A DNA stretch of 64,000 nt from Mycolicibacterium arenosum (lineage in GTDB: Bacteria; Actinomycetota; Actinomycetes; Mycobacteriales; Mycobacteriaceae), in contig NZ_JANDBD010000007.1 of assembly GCF_024320865.1 (NCBI RefSeq), positions 326,177 through 390,176 on the forward strand, given 5' to 3'. The notes beneath the pieces were generated by a model that was given only the letters and a program-made list of their open reading frames with translations, was not told the DNA's origin and ran no database searches. Below are positions 63,878 through 64,000 of the stretch, piece by piece. The translations under genes were made by a program, and so were the position numbers. How positions within the stretch are numbered: the stretch's first letter is position 1; every line of letters starts with the position of its first letter.

Positions 63878-64000
63878 TGTGAAGTCTCAGGACATCGCGT
63901 ACAGGGGTATGTCTCGGGACATCGCGTACACCTGATCGGGCTGGGTGGATCCAGAGTGGTTCATGGCCCAGAAGGTGACGGCGATGGATACGCGTGCGTT
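63878..64000 (+). mobile_element. left end of an IS481-family insertion sequence (cut by window edge)
   Basis: A terminal repeat begins TGTGAAGTCTCAGGACATCG, the TGTGAAG start typical of IS481-family ends. A near-copy of its inner 20 bases (63884-63903) recurs at 63911-63930 with one mismatch, probably a second transposase-binding site. A transposase-like reading frame starts at 63963. The right end lies outside the window, so length and target duplication cannot be checked. Confidence 0.7.
63963..64000 (+). CDS. start of IS481-family transposase (partial)
   Basis: ATG 63963 opens MAQKVTAMDTRA and runs off the window edge. The N-terminus resembles mycobacterial IS481-type transposases as I remember them. 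Only 12 full codons are visible, so the call leans on the terminal repeat just upstream. Confidence 0.55.
   Translation, partial: MAQKVTAMDTRA

Noticed and set aside
1..64000. CRISPR arrays, tRNA or rRNA genes
   Set aside because: No regularly spaced direct repeats and no cloverleaf or rRNA-like sequence noticed on either strand by reading; a dedicated scan was not possible.

Overview
The window comes from a high-GC actinobacterium, almost certainly a non-tuberculous Mycobacterium (Mycolicibacterium type). The gene order follows, in reverse, the M. tuberculosis block from mshA (Rv0486) to Rv0541c. Recognisable anchors are mshA, Rv0487, gpm1, senX3-regX3, Rv0495c-Rv0502, Rv0504c-serB1, hemACDB, Rv0513/0514, hemL-Rv0525-0526-ccdA-resB-ccsA-Rv0530-Rv0530A-Rv0531, menA, mtnP, Rv0536 and Rv0539-0541c. 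The mycothiol gene mshA and bacterial 5-aminolevulinate synthesis by HemA/HemL fit this. Gene identities rest on protein motifs and remembered synteny; no database was searched.

Layout: 1-3653 is a tightly overlapping minus-strand operon (glycosyltransferase, DUF2064 protein, methyltransferase, membrane molybdo-oxidoreductase, membrane protein). 3754-5461 is an OmpR-type two-component system. 5469-8444 holds a nitronate-monooxygenase-like enzyme, an SDR epimerase and mtnP. 8516-11542 is an orphan Emb-type arabinosyltransferase beside menA. 12534-14745 holds a class II aldolase, a class V aminotransferase and a DUF4229 protein. 14793-21947 is hemL plus the system II cytochrome c maturation cluster. 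22083-26236 is a metabolic accessory stretch (P450, deazaflavin- and FMN-type split-barrel proteins, TetR, MpaB-like oxygenase). 26378-32898 is the hem operon with its small membrane-protein tail. 33006-43246 is conserved mycobacterial housekeeping (serB1-like, HadA-like hydratase, acyltransferase, bS22, proC, ppx).

43252-58639 is an accessory surface-polysaccharide locus inserted between Rv0495c and regX3, where M. tuberculosis carries Rv0492c-Rv0494. It encodes a Wzx flippase, an O-antigen ligase/polymerase-family protein, a WecG/TagA/CpsF transferase, two GT2 transferases, a Wzz/BY-kinase-like protein whose ATP site is degenerate, a Tat-lipoprotein beta-helix protein, and sugar-nucleotide enzymes (CDP-glucose-type cytidylyltransferase, RmlC-like epimerase, SDR, PIG-L deacetylase, two C-methyltransferase-type proteins, class III aminotransferase). 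This is the most unusual part of the window. No priming phosphoglycosyltransferase is present.

58814-63823 returns to conserved sequence: regX3, senX3, gpm1, a small secreted peptide, a YbjN protein and mshA. A RegX3/Pho-like repeated box lies upstream of senX3. The right edge cuts into an IS481-family element.

Most operons use 4-base ATGA/GTGA overlaps. Several isolated genes have a TANNNT box 6-8 nt before the start codon, suggesting leaderless mRNAs. Long GC-rich hairpins without T-tracts sit at several operon ends.
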